Assembly: GCA_964346175.1 (NCBI GenBank)
Contig: CAYFTG010000006.1
Coordinates: 11,697-75,696, forward strand
Direction: 5' to 3'
DNA length: 64,000 nucleotides
DNA from: DTU032 sp964346175
GTDB taxonomy: Bacteria; Bacillota; Clostridia; Saccharofermentanales; DTU023
The position numbers and the translations under genes are program-made. The notes beneath the pieces were generated by a model. It made no database searches, had not been told where the DNA came from, and saw nothing but the letters and a program-made list of their open reading frames with translations. Below, piece after piece: positions 1 to 8,466 of the stretch. Position 1 is the first letter of the stretch. Each line of letters starts with the position of its first letter.

Positions 1-433
1 TAGCCAGCAGCTTTTTGTTGCGACTTTCCAACTTGATTTCAATTAATCTCTTTGTGAGCGGGGTTGCGTATACGGGAACATCGAATTCATCTATGAACCA
101 AGGTATGGCGCCAATGTGGTCTTCGTGTCCGTGGGTAATGAATAAGCCCTTAATCTTATCGCGGTTTTCTCGCAGATAAGTGAAGTCGGGAATGATTACG
201 TCGACTCCCAACATGTCATTGTCCGGGAAGCCCATGCCGCAGTCGACGATGACGATTTCGTCTTCGTACTCGAAGACTGTCATGTTCTTGCCGACTTCGT
301 GCATGCCCCCGAGAGGAATTACTCGTAGAGGACTTTCTTTTGATGTTTCGCTGGCATCCATTCCGTTGCGATAAGGGCGTGTCAAGTTTCGATTTTTTTT
401 CTTTCGGGAATTTTGACCCGATGATTTTGTCAT
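1..433 (-). CDS. rnj: Ribonuclease J, N-terminal part (cut by window edge)
   Basis: The minus-strand frame starts at ATG 433, with ggagaaa just upstream as SD, and stays open to base 1, giving 144 residues. The protein begins with a basic tail, then the beta-lactamase-fold core with PLGGMHEVGKN (about 40-50) and the metal-binding motif HGHEDH (101-106). These are hallmarks of the RNase J family: zinc-dependent 5'-3' exo- and endonucleases that process and degrade mRNA in the Firmicutes cytoplasm. The beta-CASP and C-terminal domains lie outside the window, so J1 and J2 cannot be told apart. Confidence 0.9.
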   Translation of the reverse strand, partial: MTKSSGQNSRKKKNRNLTRPYRNGMDASETSKESPLRVIPLGGMHEVGKNMTVFEYEDEIVIVDCGMGFPDNDMLGVDVIIPDFTYLRENRDKIKGLFITHGHEDHIGAIPWFIDEFDVPVYATPLTKRLIEIKLESRNKKLLA

Positions 434-602
434 AGTTTCTCCATATTTCTATTGTTAATGAGATCTGCACAAGGCAGAAGATCGCTTATTTGCTTCAACT
501 CAATATTATGGCATATTTCAAACCTATCTGTCACAAGTGTTTCCGGAAAGGCTCTAAGACTCAGATAAACTCTCTTATGATTGTGAAAATTTTTTTCAAG
601 GC

Positions 603-632
603 TTGAAATGCCTGCGCCGGTCGTGATACAAT
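603..632 (+). promoter_or_regulatory. Promoter of rpsT
   Basis: TTGAAA (603-608), an 18-base spacer and TACAAT (627-632), with TG one base before the -10. It sits 34 bases before the rpsT start. Read by eye only. Confidence 0.55.
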
Positions 633-665
633 GCGCTGTGTTTGCAAAGAATAGGAGGACATGCT

Positions 666-926
666 GTGCCCAACATTAGATCATCAGAAAGACGCGTTCG
701 TTCCAACGAGCGTAAAGCAGAATATAACAAGAGAGTAAGATCTGAGCTGAAAACAGTAGTTAAGAAGGCTATCAGTGCGCAGGAGCAAGATCTCGTCAAT
801 AAGGACGATGTCGTTAAACTCGCGCAAAAGAAGCTGGACCACGCCGTCAGCAAAGGTATTATTCACAAGAACACTGCTGCACGTCGCAAGGCTAGAATTG
901 CCAAAACTCAGCCTGTGGTGGAATAA
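666..926 (+). CDS. rpsT: 30S ribosomal protein S20
   Basis: The 86-residue product begins (M)PNIRSSERRVRSNERK and is very basic and helical. This is typical of bS20, which binds the 5' domain of 16S rRNA in the small subunit. The length matches the family (about 85-90). I chose GTG 666 because aggaggac (653-660) lies at correct spacing. The ATG at 642 in the same frame would add seven non-conserved residues and has no SD. The gene is transcribed alone: it has its own promoter and a terminator at 974-1009. Confidence 0.95.
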   Translation: MPNIRSSERRVRSNERKAEYNKRVRSELKTVVKKAISAQEQDLVNKDDVVKLAQKKLDHAVSKGIIHKNTAARRKARIAKTQPVVE

Positions 927-973
927 ATCAATTTCTCAGTCTTCCGGAATTAACACGGAAGACATTGCCTTGT

Positions 974-1009
974 AGCGCAATAGGCCCTCAAGAGGGTCTT
1001 TTTTGCGCT
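974..1009 (+). terminator. Rho-independent terminator of rpsT
   Basis: An inner stem ggccct/agggtc with loop caag is followed by six T. An outer stem gcgcaa/ttgcgc flanks it. Confidence 0.8.
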
Positions 1010-1028
1010 TTTTTAACATTTACAAACA

Positions 1029-1037
1029 TGTTATAAT
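1029..1037 (+). promoter_or_regulatory. Extended -10 promoter of the LCP-ruv operon
   Basis: TGTTATAAT, an extended -10 element, lies about 40 bases before the LCP start. No good -35 box is visible at 17 bases. The region directly follows the rpsT terminator. Confidence 0.5.
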
Positions 1038-1077
1038 TGCCTCATGCTTTCGTGCTTAGAATGGAAGGTGTAAACGG

Positions 1078-2043
1078 ATGAAAATAAGTAAAGGGTATAT
1101 AGTCAGCGGAACCTTGCTCGGCTTAGCCCTAGCATTGGTTGTGTTTGTCCTAGGGTACTCCCTGATAATTTTGAACAATATATCGTATGACGACCCGGGT
1201 AAAACCATCCCGATCGAGACCAACTTAGATCAACTTGAAGCCCCTTCCAACATGAAGGAGGGTATGAAAATACCGGTTTTCCGTGAGGACAAAGTCTGGA
1301 ACGTGCTCTTAATCGGATCCGACGCTGCCGGTGATGGCGCCTTTGGACGCTCTGATGCCACGATCTTGATGACTGTTAATGAAAAGACCGGCAAAATTCA
1401 CTTAACTTCTCTAATGCGAGCAATTTATGTCAGTATCCCGAACGAACCGGATCCGCGTTATGTCAATTACTATACACCTAACTATATGCTTAACGCTGCC
1501 CACACTTGGGGCGGCCCTGAATTGTTGCTCAAGACCGTACAAAGGAATTTCCGTGTTGACGTTTCTAAATACGTAGCAGTAAATTTTGAAGGCTTTGTCG
1601 AAGTCATTGACGCCATCGGTGGTGTTACCATCAACCTCACACCGGCTGAAGCCAATCATCTGGGCCTGGGTTCAGGTGAGCAGTTGCTGAACGGAGCCAA
1701 GGCGCTCGACTATTCCCGCATCCGCAAACTCGACAGTGATTTCTATCGCATGGGTAGACAAAGAGCTGTGGTTAGCGCCGTGATCGAAAAAATGCGCACT
1801 GTGGATGTCGTGACTTTAGCCAAGACGGCTGAAGCAATCACTCCTTCCTTGACCACCAATTATGGTAGGAACGAATTGCTGAGCCTCATCAGCCGCGTGC
1901 CTTCATATAGGAAGTATCCTATTGATGAGCTGATGCTGCCGGTAGAGGAATATGATGCGATGGTTTATATCAACGGCATGGAAATGTACGACATTAATTG
2001 GACGCGCAACATCAATACCTTGCACGAATTTATGAGAAAATAG
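1078..2043 (+). CDS. LCP (LytR-CpsA-Psr) family protein
   Basis: The 321-residue protein has an N-terminal membrane anchor (about 8-32) and an extracellular LCP domain: NVLLIGSD (75-82), GRSD (90-93), R114 in SLMRAIYVSIP, and the later LNGAKALDYSRIRK with the RMGRQRAVV stretch. LCP enzymes transfer polyprenyl-phosphate-linked glycopolymers (teichoic acid, capsule) to peptidoglycan at the outer membrane face. Two usually conserved residues differ: the Arg of GxDxR is absent (GSDAAGDG), and the Asp after the key Arg is Ala (R-A instead of R-D). The overall fold signature is clear but activity is less certain. It is first in an apparent operon, ending eight bases before ruvC. Confidence 0.85.
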   Translation: MKISKGYIVSGTLLGLALALVVFVLGYSLIILNNISYDDPGKTIPIETNLDQLEAPSNMKEGMKIPVFREDKVWNVLLIGSDAAGDGAFGRSDATILMTVNEKTGKIHLTSLMRAIYVSIPNEPDPRYVNYYTPNYMLNAAHTWGGPELLLKTVQRNFRVDVSKYVAVNFEGFVEVIDAIGGVTINLTPAEANHLGLGSGEQLLNGAKALDYSRIRKLDSDFYRMGRQRAVVSAVIEKMRTVDVVTLAKTAEAITPSLTTNYGRNELLSLISRVPSYRKYPIDELMLPVEEYDAMVYINGMEMYDINWTRNINTLHEFMRK

Positions 2044-2051
2044 AAGAACCC

Positions 2052-2561
2052 ATGTTGATTCTCGGTATCGACCCCGGATATGCCATCACAGGCTTCTCTC
2101 TGCTCTCCTACAGCGACAATCACTTCAGCACGTTGGATTATGGGGTTGTACGAACGGAGGCCGGCTCGCCCTTTCCTGAGCGATTGCTGGCTATAGATCA
2201 GGCCATGCAGGCCTTGATCGAAAGATATCAACCGACGTGTATGGCTGTGGAGGAGATTTTCTTCAGCCGCAACACGACTACAGCCATGGGTACTGCCCAG
2301 GCACGGGGAGTAGCGATAGTAGCCGGTGCCAGAGCAGGAATCCCGGTCTACGAATATACGCCGATCCAGGTCAAAAAAGCTGTTACCGGTTACGGACGTG
2401 CCGATAAGGAGCAGGTTCAGTATATGGTCTGCAGGCTCTTGAACCTACGCACAATACCGCAGCCGGATGACGCCGCAGACGCCTTAGCGGTCGCCATCTG
2501 TCACGCACACTCAGGAAATCGTTCCGACTCCTTAGCAGTAGGGAACCATTTATTTGATTAG
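2052..2561 (+). CDS. ruvC: Holliday junction resolvase RuvC
   Basis: 169 residues, normal family length. It starts MLILGIDPGYAITGF, containing the first catalytic Asp of the RNase-H-like fold. VEEIFFSRN carries the catalytic Glu, and the C-terminal DDAADALAVAICHAH supplies the last acidic residues. RuvC cuts Holliday junctions symmetrically as a dimer, working with RuvAB. I placed the start at ATG 2052 because the conserved N-terminus begins there. An upstream in-frame ATG at 1998 would overlap the LCP gene and add unrelated residues. The SD is weak, so translation may be coupled to the LCP gene. It is followed directly by ruvA and ruvB. Confidence 0.95.
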   Translation: MLILGIDPGYAITGFSLLSYSDNHFSTLDYGVVRTEAGSPFPERLLAIDQAMQALIERYQPTCMAVEEIFFSRNTTTAMGTAQARGVAIVAGARAGIPVYEYTPIQVKKAVTGYGRADKEQVQYMVCRLLNLRTIPQPDDAADALAVAICHAHSGNRSDSLAVGNHLFD

Positions 2562-2573
2562 AAAGTTTAAGCT

Positions 2574-3182
2574 ATGATTGCTCGAGTTAATGGCACAGTC
2601 TTGCAGAGAATGAGTGACTCCGTCGTTGTCAACCTCAACGGCCTGGGTTTGCGCATAGAATCTGCGCCGCGAATAATCGCGCAGCTGCCCCCCGCGGGCG
2701 AAGAGCTTACACTCTTTACGCACTTACATGTGAGAGAAAACGAGCTGACCTTATTCGGCTTTAATCTGGAAGAGGAGATGCATCTATTCTCCCTATTGAT
2801 TACAGTGAGCGGAATCGGTCCGAAAATAGCTTTACAGGTCTTGGAAGCGCTCGACCCCAGCTCCTTTGCACTGGCCGTTTTGCAAGGAGACATAAAGAGC
2901 CTGACGCGAGCCAAAGGCATTGGCAAAAAGGGGGCTGAGCGGATTATCTTGGAATTGAAAGACAAGGTGGCCAAAAGCGACTTTGTTGCCGAAAGCGAGT
3001 CTCTGACCGGACCCGAGCAGCTTGCAGGTGACAGCGTGATAAATGATGCGCTTAACGCACTTGTAGTCTTGGGTTATTCGGCGAAAGAAGCTGAAGCGGT
3101 AATCACTAGTCTCAACACGAGTGAAGCAGATGATGTAGAAAGCTTGCTCCGCAAAGCCCTACGCAAACTATCCAAGTGGTAA
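2574..3182 (+). CDS. ruvA: Holliday junction branch migration protein RuvA
   Basis: 202 residues, starting MIARVNGTVLQRMSDSVVVN, the OB-fold domain I of RuvA. Helix-hairpin-helix motifs follow at SGIGPKIALQVLEAL and AKGIGKKGAERIILELKD, then the mobile domain III, which contacts RuvB (ALVVLGYSAKEAEAVI). RuvA tetramers hold the Holliday junction and load the RuvB motor. The gene begins 12 bases after ruvC. Confidence 0.96.
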   Translation: MIARVNGTVLQRMSDSVVVNLNGLGLRIESAPRIIAQLPPAGEELTLFTHLHVRENELTLFGFNLEEEMHLFSLLITVSGIGPKIALQVLEALDPSSFALAVLQGDIKSLTRAKGIGKKGAERIILELKDKVAKSDFVAESESLTGPEQLAGDSVINDALNALVVLGYSAKEAEAVITSLNTSEADDVESLLRKALRKLSKW

Positions 3183-3224
3183 GTTTTTTTCTTGTTGAAT
3201 AAAGGGTAATGAGGAAAGATATTT

Positions 3225-4364
3225 ATGTATGAAATTTTCAGCCAGATGGATCAGGAAGACGAGTCTTTCGTTGATGAGCGTCTGCTCTCCAGAAAAACCA
3301 TCAGATCTGATGGCAGGGAAGAGGGGCTACGCCCAAGCAGGCTGGACGAATATTTCGGCCAGGAGAAAATAAAAGAAAACATAAAAATATCAATGGAGGC
3401 CGCTCAAGCTAGGGGGGAAGCGCTAGATCACGTTCTCCTTTACGGTCCGCCCGGGCTAGGTAAAACCACTCTGGCCGGTATCATCGCACAAGAAATGAAT
3501 GTGGAAATGCGGATAACCTCCGGCCCGGCCATTGAAAGACAGGGTGACTTGGCAGCACTCTTGACCAATCTACAAGAAAAGGACTTACTCTTCATCGATG
3601 AGATCCATCGTCTCAACCGCAGTGTCGAAGAAATTCTCTATCCAGCCATGGAAGATTATGCGCTCGATCTCATCATCGGCAAAGGACCCTCCGCTCGTTC
3701 TATCCGTTTGGATTTGCCCCAGTTTACTTTAGTAGGGGCTACAACCAAGGCAGGATTGATCTCCTCGCCTCTGCGTGACCGCTTCGGTATGATCTACCGA
3801 CTTGATTTATATACGCCTGAAGAGATCGCCAAAATCCTTCTGCGTAACGCCGCCCGACTAGACGTCGGCATTGATGAGGACGGACTCAAGCTGCTCTCCA
3901 GCAGATGCCGCGGCACTCCGCGTGTCGCTATTCGCTTGCTGCGCCGTATGCGCGACTTTGCGCAGGTGCGCGGAGACAATATCATTAATCGTGAAATTTG
4001 CGAAGTGGGGCTGAAAGCTTTGGAAGTAGATGAAGTTGGGCTGGATTCAACCGACCGTATGCTAATGCGCACTATGGCGACTATGTACAATGGAGGCCCC
4101 GTCGGTCTTGACACCATGGCTGCCGTAACCGGTGAAGATTCCACCACGATTGAAGACATCTATGAACCGTATCTGATGCAGATTGGTTTTTTGATAAAGA
4201 CCCCACGCGGCAGAATTTTGACGCAACAGGGTTTTGCCCACTTAGGACTCGAGTATCCGAAAAACGGCGCCCTCCAAGTCAATAACAGGCAAGTCACGCT
4301 GCAGGATGTCGTCAACTGGGAAAATTCAGAAGATAGGGAAGAAGGCTTAGCTGATGAAGAATAA
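3225..4364 (+). CDS. ruvB: Holliday junction branch migration helicase RuvB
   Basis: 379 residues. Walker [10 protein letters not shown] (74-82), Walker B DEIH in [11 protein letters not shown], sensor GATTKAGL, arginine-finger region LRDRFG, and a C-terminal winged helix ending in RGRILT. RuvB is the hexameric AAA+ motor that drives branch migration with RuvA. It is slightly longer than common versions because of an acidic, EDE-rich N-terminal extension and C-terminal tail. The C-terminal 11 bases overlap queH, indicating a shared transcript. Confidence 0.97.
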   Translation: MYEIFSQMDQEDESFVDERLLSRKTIRSDGREEGLRPSRLDEYFGQEKIKENIKISMEAAQARGEALDHVLLYGPPGLGKTTLAGIIAQEMNVEMRITSGPAIERQGDLAALLTNLQEKDLLFIDEIHRLNRSVEEILYPAMEDYALDLIIGKGPSARSIRLDLPQFTLVGATTKAGLISSPLRDRFGMIYRLDLYTPEEIAKILLRNAARLDVGIDEDGLKLLSSRCRGTPRVAIRLLRRMRDFAQVRGDNIINREICEVGLKALEVDEVGLDSTDRMLMRTMATMYNGGPVGLDTMAAVTGEDSTTIEDIYEPYLMQIGFLIKTPRGRILTQQGFAHLGLEYPKNGALQVNNRQVTLQDVVNWENSEDREEGLADEE

Positions 4365-4929
4365 GAGATTGCTGCTTCATATCTGCTGTGGACCTTGTTC
4401 TATGGCTCCGCTTGAGCGATTAACGGCTGCTGAGCGCGACTGTGAGCTGTTTTTTTTCAATCCGAATATTCATCCCTCAGTTGAATGGCAGCGCCGCCTG
4501 AACAATGCGCTAAAGGCAGCCCAACATTATGAATTGCCACTTCATATCTTTCCAGGTACAGACGAGGAAGCTTGGCGTAAACGCGCCGCTGAGGGTAAAG
4601 AGCGCTGCAGGTTTTGTTATGAAACGCGAATGCAAAAGACGGCTGAATTCGCTGCCAATAACGGCTTCGACAGCTTCAGTACCAGCCTGCTCGTCAGTCC
4701 TTATCAGGACAGGGAGGCTATTCTCAGAGCGGGGACTGCCGCTGCTGCAGAATACGGACTGGAATTTGAGGCTCACGACTGGCGCGAGCAGTACCGTCGA
4801 GGACAGGATCTGGCACGAGAGATCGGCCTTTACCGTCAGAAATATTGCGGCTGTATTGTATCTCTAGAAGATTCCAAGTTTTATGAGAAAATCTGCGCTG
4901 AACACGCCCGGCTACTTCAAACAAGCTGA
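4354..4929 (+). CDS. queH: Epoxyqueuosine reductase QueH (DUF208)
   Basis: 191 residues. [10 protein letters not shown] (C11, C12, C15), CRFC (C85, C88) and YCGC near 165 give the cysteine pattern of QueH, which binds a 4Fe-4S cluster and a second metal. The conserved [14 protein letters not shown] stretch follows the CRFC motif. QueH reduces epoxyqueuosine to queuosine in tRNA, the non-homologous alternative to QueG. The start overlaps the ruvB end by 11 bases. The ruvB-queH pairing seems to be an operon neighbourhood rather than a functional link. Confidence 0.93.
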   Translation: MKNKRLLLHICCGPCSMAPLERLTAAERDCELFFFNPNIHPSVEWQRRLNNALKAAQHYELPLHIFPGTDEEAWRKRAAEGKERCRFCYETRMQKTAEFAANNGFDSFSTSLLVSPYQDREAILRAGTAAAAEYGLEFEAHDWREQYRRGQDLAREIGLYRQKYCGCIVSLEDSKFYEKICAEHARLLQTS

Positions 4930-4932
4930 TTA

Positions 4933-6798
4933 TTAATTTGATTTTTCCAGATTCGCGGGATTGAGCGGTTCGATTAAGAGGGTTTGAAAATCCTTATACA
5001 GGACTTGTCCCGGTTTAGCACCACGGGGCTTCCACAAGTGACGTATTTCGCAATAATCAACTGAAGTTTTGGCGCCTCCGGCACGATTGCTGCCTGCATA
5101 CCAAGCAGCGAGACCGGCCGCCTCGAGGATGCTCTGCTCGGGAATTTCTTTGCCTTCAGCCATTATCACGACGTGAGCACCCGGAGCGTCCTTGATGTGA
5201 AACCACAGGTCGTCCTTGCGGGCTTGACGCAGAGTGATTCGGTCATTTTGCTTGTTATTTCTGCCCACGACAATCATTAAACCATCACTGGACAAAAAGC
5301 GGCGCGGCGGCTGTGCTTTCGTCGACTCAGTCTTATTTTGCTTTTTGGCTTTTTGCGTCTGCGTGTATTGACCTGAACGACGGCGCTTACTGGCCGGCCG
5401 GCCCGGCTCCTGACGGATTTCGGCAGTCTCTTTCTTTTTAGAAACGCGCTCGGCCTTTTCATCAGACAATTCATCCTCTATCGCTAGCAAGTCCTCCATG
5501 TCAATAGCACAAGAAAGATTGACCTTGATTGATTCCAAATAGCTGAGCTGTGCCATGTCTCGACGCAGCAATTTTTCCGCCTGTTCTAGACGGCGCTTGT
5601 TGCGTGCATACTTGTCAAAATAGCGATTAGCATTATCTGCAGGAGAGTAGCGTGCATCGAGCTCTATTTCAATTTCTTTGTTTTCATCATAATAATTCAG
5701 CACGATGGCATTGGAACGCGAATCTTTGATGGCGTGAAGATTGCTGAGCAAAAGTTCGCCATAGAGTTTATATTTTTCTGCTTCTTTGCCTTGTGCGCGA
5801 TCCTCTTCATGTAGTTCTCGCTTGCGCATGGCCCGCTTAATCTGCTCATCAAGGCTTCTGTTTAAGGCGTTCATTTTGCTTTTTAAGGCCTGAACGGCTT
5901 TGATTTGGACGAAATATTCACTTACAGCTTCCAAAGTTGTGGCGTAGGTTTCGCTGTAGGGGAGGTGGGTCAAGCGGATACTATGTAGATCGATGAGACG
6001 TCGTTCGGGGGAAGGGGCGGCATCGTAGTAGAGAGCCGGGGAGATTTTCTCGTCTTTTATTTCCTGACAGATGGTGAGCAAAGCTTGGCGTAAGCGCCCT
6101 TGCTCTGACTCCGTTAAGGAAGAGAAGAGTCGTTCGCTGTCGAGATTCGCTCGAGAGGCGGTTTCACGTCCCAGAGCAGGTGAGAAGCCGGCTACATTCT
6201 TATAGATGGCCTTTTCGAGATTGTCATTGCTTTTCTGTTTTTGGAAAATCTCTTCAAACTGAAGGTTCGGTATTTCATCAGGTAGAGGCTTGTTCTGAGG
6301 AGGCGGTGCTACGTACGGGTGAGCAGGCAAGATCTCCCGATAGCGGTTCACGCTATGATCCACATGACGTAAGGCGGTGTGAATGACGCCGCTGCGATTC
6401 ACCAGAATAGTGTTTCCCACTCTGCCCATGAATTCGACGATCAGGCGTTTCTCGCTCAGGTCTCCCAGATCATCTATTGTTTCAAAAGTAAAATCGAGAA
6501 TGCGTTCATACGGTGGGGCGTCAACGGCAAGCAGCCTGGCTCCCTGTAAATATTTGCGCAAGGTGAGGAGGAAGGCCGGTGGCGGATTCAGGCTTTTCAG
6601 TTTCAAGTTTTCTCCAAAACGCAATTCCGGCAGCGAAGGATTGCTGCCCAAGAGCAGTTGAGATTTGCGGCCGCGATTGTAAAAATAGAGTACGATCGTG
6701 TGTCGGTCGCTCATTATAATTCGCTCCAGCTTGCCTCCCGCCAGGTCGCGATTGAGCTCACTACGTATACTCTTCATGACTATCCCATCAACGGGCAT
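4933..6798 (-). CDS. rqcH: RqcH, ribosome quality-control NFACT protein
   Basis: 621 residues on the minus strand. The N-terminal NFACT-N domain begins MPVDGIVMKSIRSELNRDL. A central helical/coiled-coil part follows (about 270-460), then a basic Lys/Arg-rich linker and the C-terminal NFACT-R domain (SSDGLMIVVGRNNKQND, DDLWFHIKDAPGAHVVI). RqcH binds stalled 50S subunits and recruits Ala-tRNA to add C-terminal alanine tails; it was formerly called fibronectin-binding protein. ATG 6798 is preferred: gaggaagg lies at good spacing and the family N-terminus starts here, although the frame is open further upstream. The linker (about 55 residues, KKK/RRR-rich) makes it longer than common versions. 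It converges with queH, with only three bases between stop codons. Confidence 0.93.
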   Translation of the reverse strand: MPVDGIVMKSIRSELNRDLAGGKLERIIMSDRHTIVLYFYNRGRKSQLLLGSNPSLPELRFGENLKLKSLNPPPAFLLTLRKYLQGARLLAVDAPPYERILDFTFETIDDLGDLSEKRLIVEFMGRVGNTILVNRSGVIHTALRHVDHSVNRYREILPAHPYVAPPPQNKPLPDEIPNLQFEEIFQKQKSNDNLEKAIYKNVAGFSPALGRETASRANLDSERLFSSLTESEQGRLRQALLTICQEIKDEKISPALYYDAAPSPERRLIDLHSIRLTHLPYSETYATTLEAVSEYFVQIKAVQALKSKMNALNRSLDEQIKRAMRKRELHEEDRAQGKEAEKYKLYGELLLSNLHAIKDSRSNAIVLNYYDENKEIEIELDARYSPADNANRYFDKYARNKRRLEQAEKLLRRDMAQLSYLESIKVNLSCAIDMEDLLAIEDELSDEKAERVSKKKETAEIRQEPGRPASKRRRSGQYTQTQKAKKQNKTESTKAQPPRRFLSSDGLMIVVGRNNKQNDRITLRQARKDDLWFHIKDAPGAHVVIMAEGKEIPEQSILEAAGLAAWYAGSNRAGGAKTSVDYCEIRHLWKPRGAKPGQVLYKDFQTLLIEPLNPANLEKSN

Positions 6799-6867
6799 AA
6801 AACTTCCTTCCTCTCTGAAAAACGACGCATTTAAGTGTATCATGAAAGAACAAAGGAGCGAGACACA

Positions 6868-7125
6868 ATGGCAGCAAAAGCAAAGAAGAAAAAAACCACA
6901 GCGAGAAGCAAAGTCGTAACGAAGAGCGGAAAAGATCATTTCCGTTCCTTCATGAGCAGTACTGTCGGCCATTGCATTGGGGCCGTTTTCTCGGCAGCAC
7001 TCCTGCTGGTCTTTAATGCCCTCGTAGCCGGAAGTAGTCTGGAGATTTTTCTAGGACTGACTGCGGCTGAAATAATAATCGCTGCTATTGTTATCTGGAT
7101 AATAATTCTGCGTCGTCGCACATAA
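6868..7125 (+). CDS. Small basic two-segment membrane protein, unknown
   Basis: 85 residues. The first 30 are strongly basic (MAAKAKKKKTTARSK), then two hydrophobic segments follow (about 35-55 and 58-80) ending in LRRRT. SD caaaggagcg lies eight bases before ATG 6868, so it is probably a real gene. It is divergent from rqcH (69 bases between starts) and runs into a terminator shared with the PRPP genes. I do not recognise a family. The basic tail would stay inside the cell and could bind nucleic acid, but that is inference. Confidence 0.7.
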   Translation: MAAKAKKKKTTARSKVVTKSGKDHFRSFMSSTVGHCIGAVFSAALLLVFNALVAGSSLEIFLGLTAAEIIIAAIVIWIIILRRRT

Positions 7126-7135
7126 AATCGCACAT

Positions 7136-7168
7136 AAAAAGGAAGCATACGCAAGCGCGCATGCTTCC
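7136..7168 (-). terminator. Terminator between small membrane gene and prs (bidirectional)
   Basis: Perfect 8-bp stem ggaagcat/atgcttcc (7141-7168) with a 12-base loop. On the minus strand the stem is followed by a T-run (A-run at 7136-7140 on plus), so it mainly stops the prs transcript. A second T-run at about 7194-7200 could serve the plus strand. Confidence 0.8.
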
Positions 7169-7203
7169 ACAACAAATTTCTAACAAGTCTCTTTTTTAAA
7201 AAC

Positions 7204-8430
7204 TTAATCGCATCCGGCCTGACGACGCTTCTCCAACAGTGTGTTAATTTTCACTGTCGGGTCTATTAGTGTGGAGAGAGAAGCGTTGTGGTTCATAGCG
7301 TCAATCAAGAGGGCTACGAATTTCGCCATATTAACGTCTATATACCATGGTGCAGCCAAAAGCTCCGGTGAACGGTAGATTAGGTTGGTGCACAAGACAT
7401 TGCTGATGATGCCATCCTCATATGCTTGATTGAACTCATCTAAACCGTCTGTAAACAAACCGAAGGTGGCGATGCAGAAAATCTTGCCTGCACCACGCTC
7501 TTTGAGTTTCCGCGACAGCTCGATCATGGATTCGCCGGAGGAAATCATGTCGTCTATAACCAGCAGATTTTTACCTTCAACGGAGTCACCCAAGAATTCG
7601 TGCGCAACAATCGGATTGCGACCGTTTTTCATCACAGTGTAATCACGACGTTTGTAGAACGTTCCTAGCGGCAGACCCAGCATTGAACTGTAATACATGG
7701 TTCTGTAGATGGCGCCTTCATCCGGTGACACTACCATTGTGTTGTCGGAATTGATCGTAAAATCAGGCAATTTATTGAAGAGAGCTTTCATAACCTGATA
7801 GGTGATCGGAACGTTTTCGAAACCGCTGGTGGGGGCGGCATTGGCAACGCGATCATCATGAGCATCAAAGGTAATAAAGTTGCTGACTCCAAGATTGGTC
7901 AGTTCGATCAGCATATTGGCGCAATCGAGGGATTCTCGAGCATTACGGCGGTGCTGACGACCTTCGTAGAGATAAGGCATGATTACATTGATGCGGCGCG
8001 CCTTACCGGAGGCGGCCAGGATGATGCGTTTGAGATCCTGATAATGATCGTCAGGGCTCATATGGTTATCAAAACCACGGAGATTGTAGGTAACGGTGTA
8101 GTTAGTCACATCACAGAGCAGATAGAGATCGTGCCCTCTGATTGTATTCTCGATAACTGCTTTACCTTCACCTGAAGAAAAGCGGAAAGTATTAACCGGG
8201 ATATGATAGTCGTCGCGCAGGAAGCCGATACTATCCTCAGCGTCCGGAGCTGCTTCTAAGTATTCAGCTCGACGCTGAACCAGATAATCGTTCACGCGGT
8301 TTGAAAAATCACGTGCCCCTTTCAAGCTGATCAGTCCGATCGGGCCCAAAGCCGGCATCGGGTTGTTGCCGTACTGATCGTACTTGTAGTAGTTTTTGTC
8401 GTCACGAGCCTCAAAATTTTGTTGATTCAT
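7204..8430 (-). CDS. prs: PRPP synthetase-type protein with intact active-site motifs
   Basis: 408 residues, longer than the usual ~315. Motifs in order: GPIGLIS (29-35), ATP region RINVIMPYLYEGRQHRR (146-162), metal-binding DAH (189-191), SPDEG (235-239), flexible-loop YKRRD (259-263), and PRPP loop VIDDMISSGES (291-301). Such enzymes make 5-phosphoribosyl-1-pyrophosphate from ribose-5-phosphate and ATP for nucleotide, His and Trp synthesis. The extra length lies in an N-terminal tail and insertions between the classical motifs, so this is a divergent branch. ATG 8430 has ggaagg nine bases upstream; a GTG at 8439 falls directly against that SD and is less likely. It is second in an operon behind a degenerate paralog at 8467-9729. 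Confidence 0.85.
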   Translation of the reverse strand: MNQQNFEARDDKNYYKYDQYGNNPMPALGPIGLISLKGARDFSNRVNDYLVQRRAEYLEAAPDAEDSIGFLRDDYHIPVNTFRFSSGEGKAVIENTIRGHDLYLLCDVTNYTVTYNLRGFDNHMSPDDHYQDLKRIILAASGKARRINVIMPYLYEGRQHRRNARESLDCANMLIELTNLGVSNFITFDAHDDRVANAAPTSGFENVPITYQVMKALFNKLPDFTINSDNTMVVSPDEGAIYRTMYYSSMLGLPLGTFYKRRDYTVMKNGRNPIVAHEFLGDSVEGKNLLVIDDMISSGESMIELSRKLKERGAGKIFCIATFGLFTDGLDEFNQAYEDGIISNVLCTNLIYRSPELLAAPWYIDVNMAKFVALLIDAMNHNASLSTLIDPTVKINTLLEKRRQAGCD

Positions 8431-8466
8431 TAGCTGCACCCTTCCATATATAATTCTATTAGTGCT

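Noticed and set aside
216..470. Open frame on the minus strand overlapping the RNase J start
   Set aside because: Basic, low-complexity translation with no motif; it is a shifted frame of the RNase J gene, whose own frame shows HGHEDH.
6799..6972. 58 extra N-terminal codons for RqcH
   Set aside because: The frame is open, but the stretch is Cys/Phe-rich and unlike the family, overlaps the divergent small gene, and the SD supports ATG 6798.
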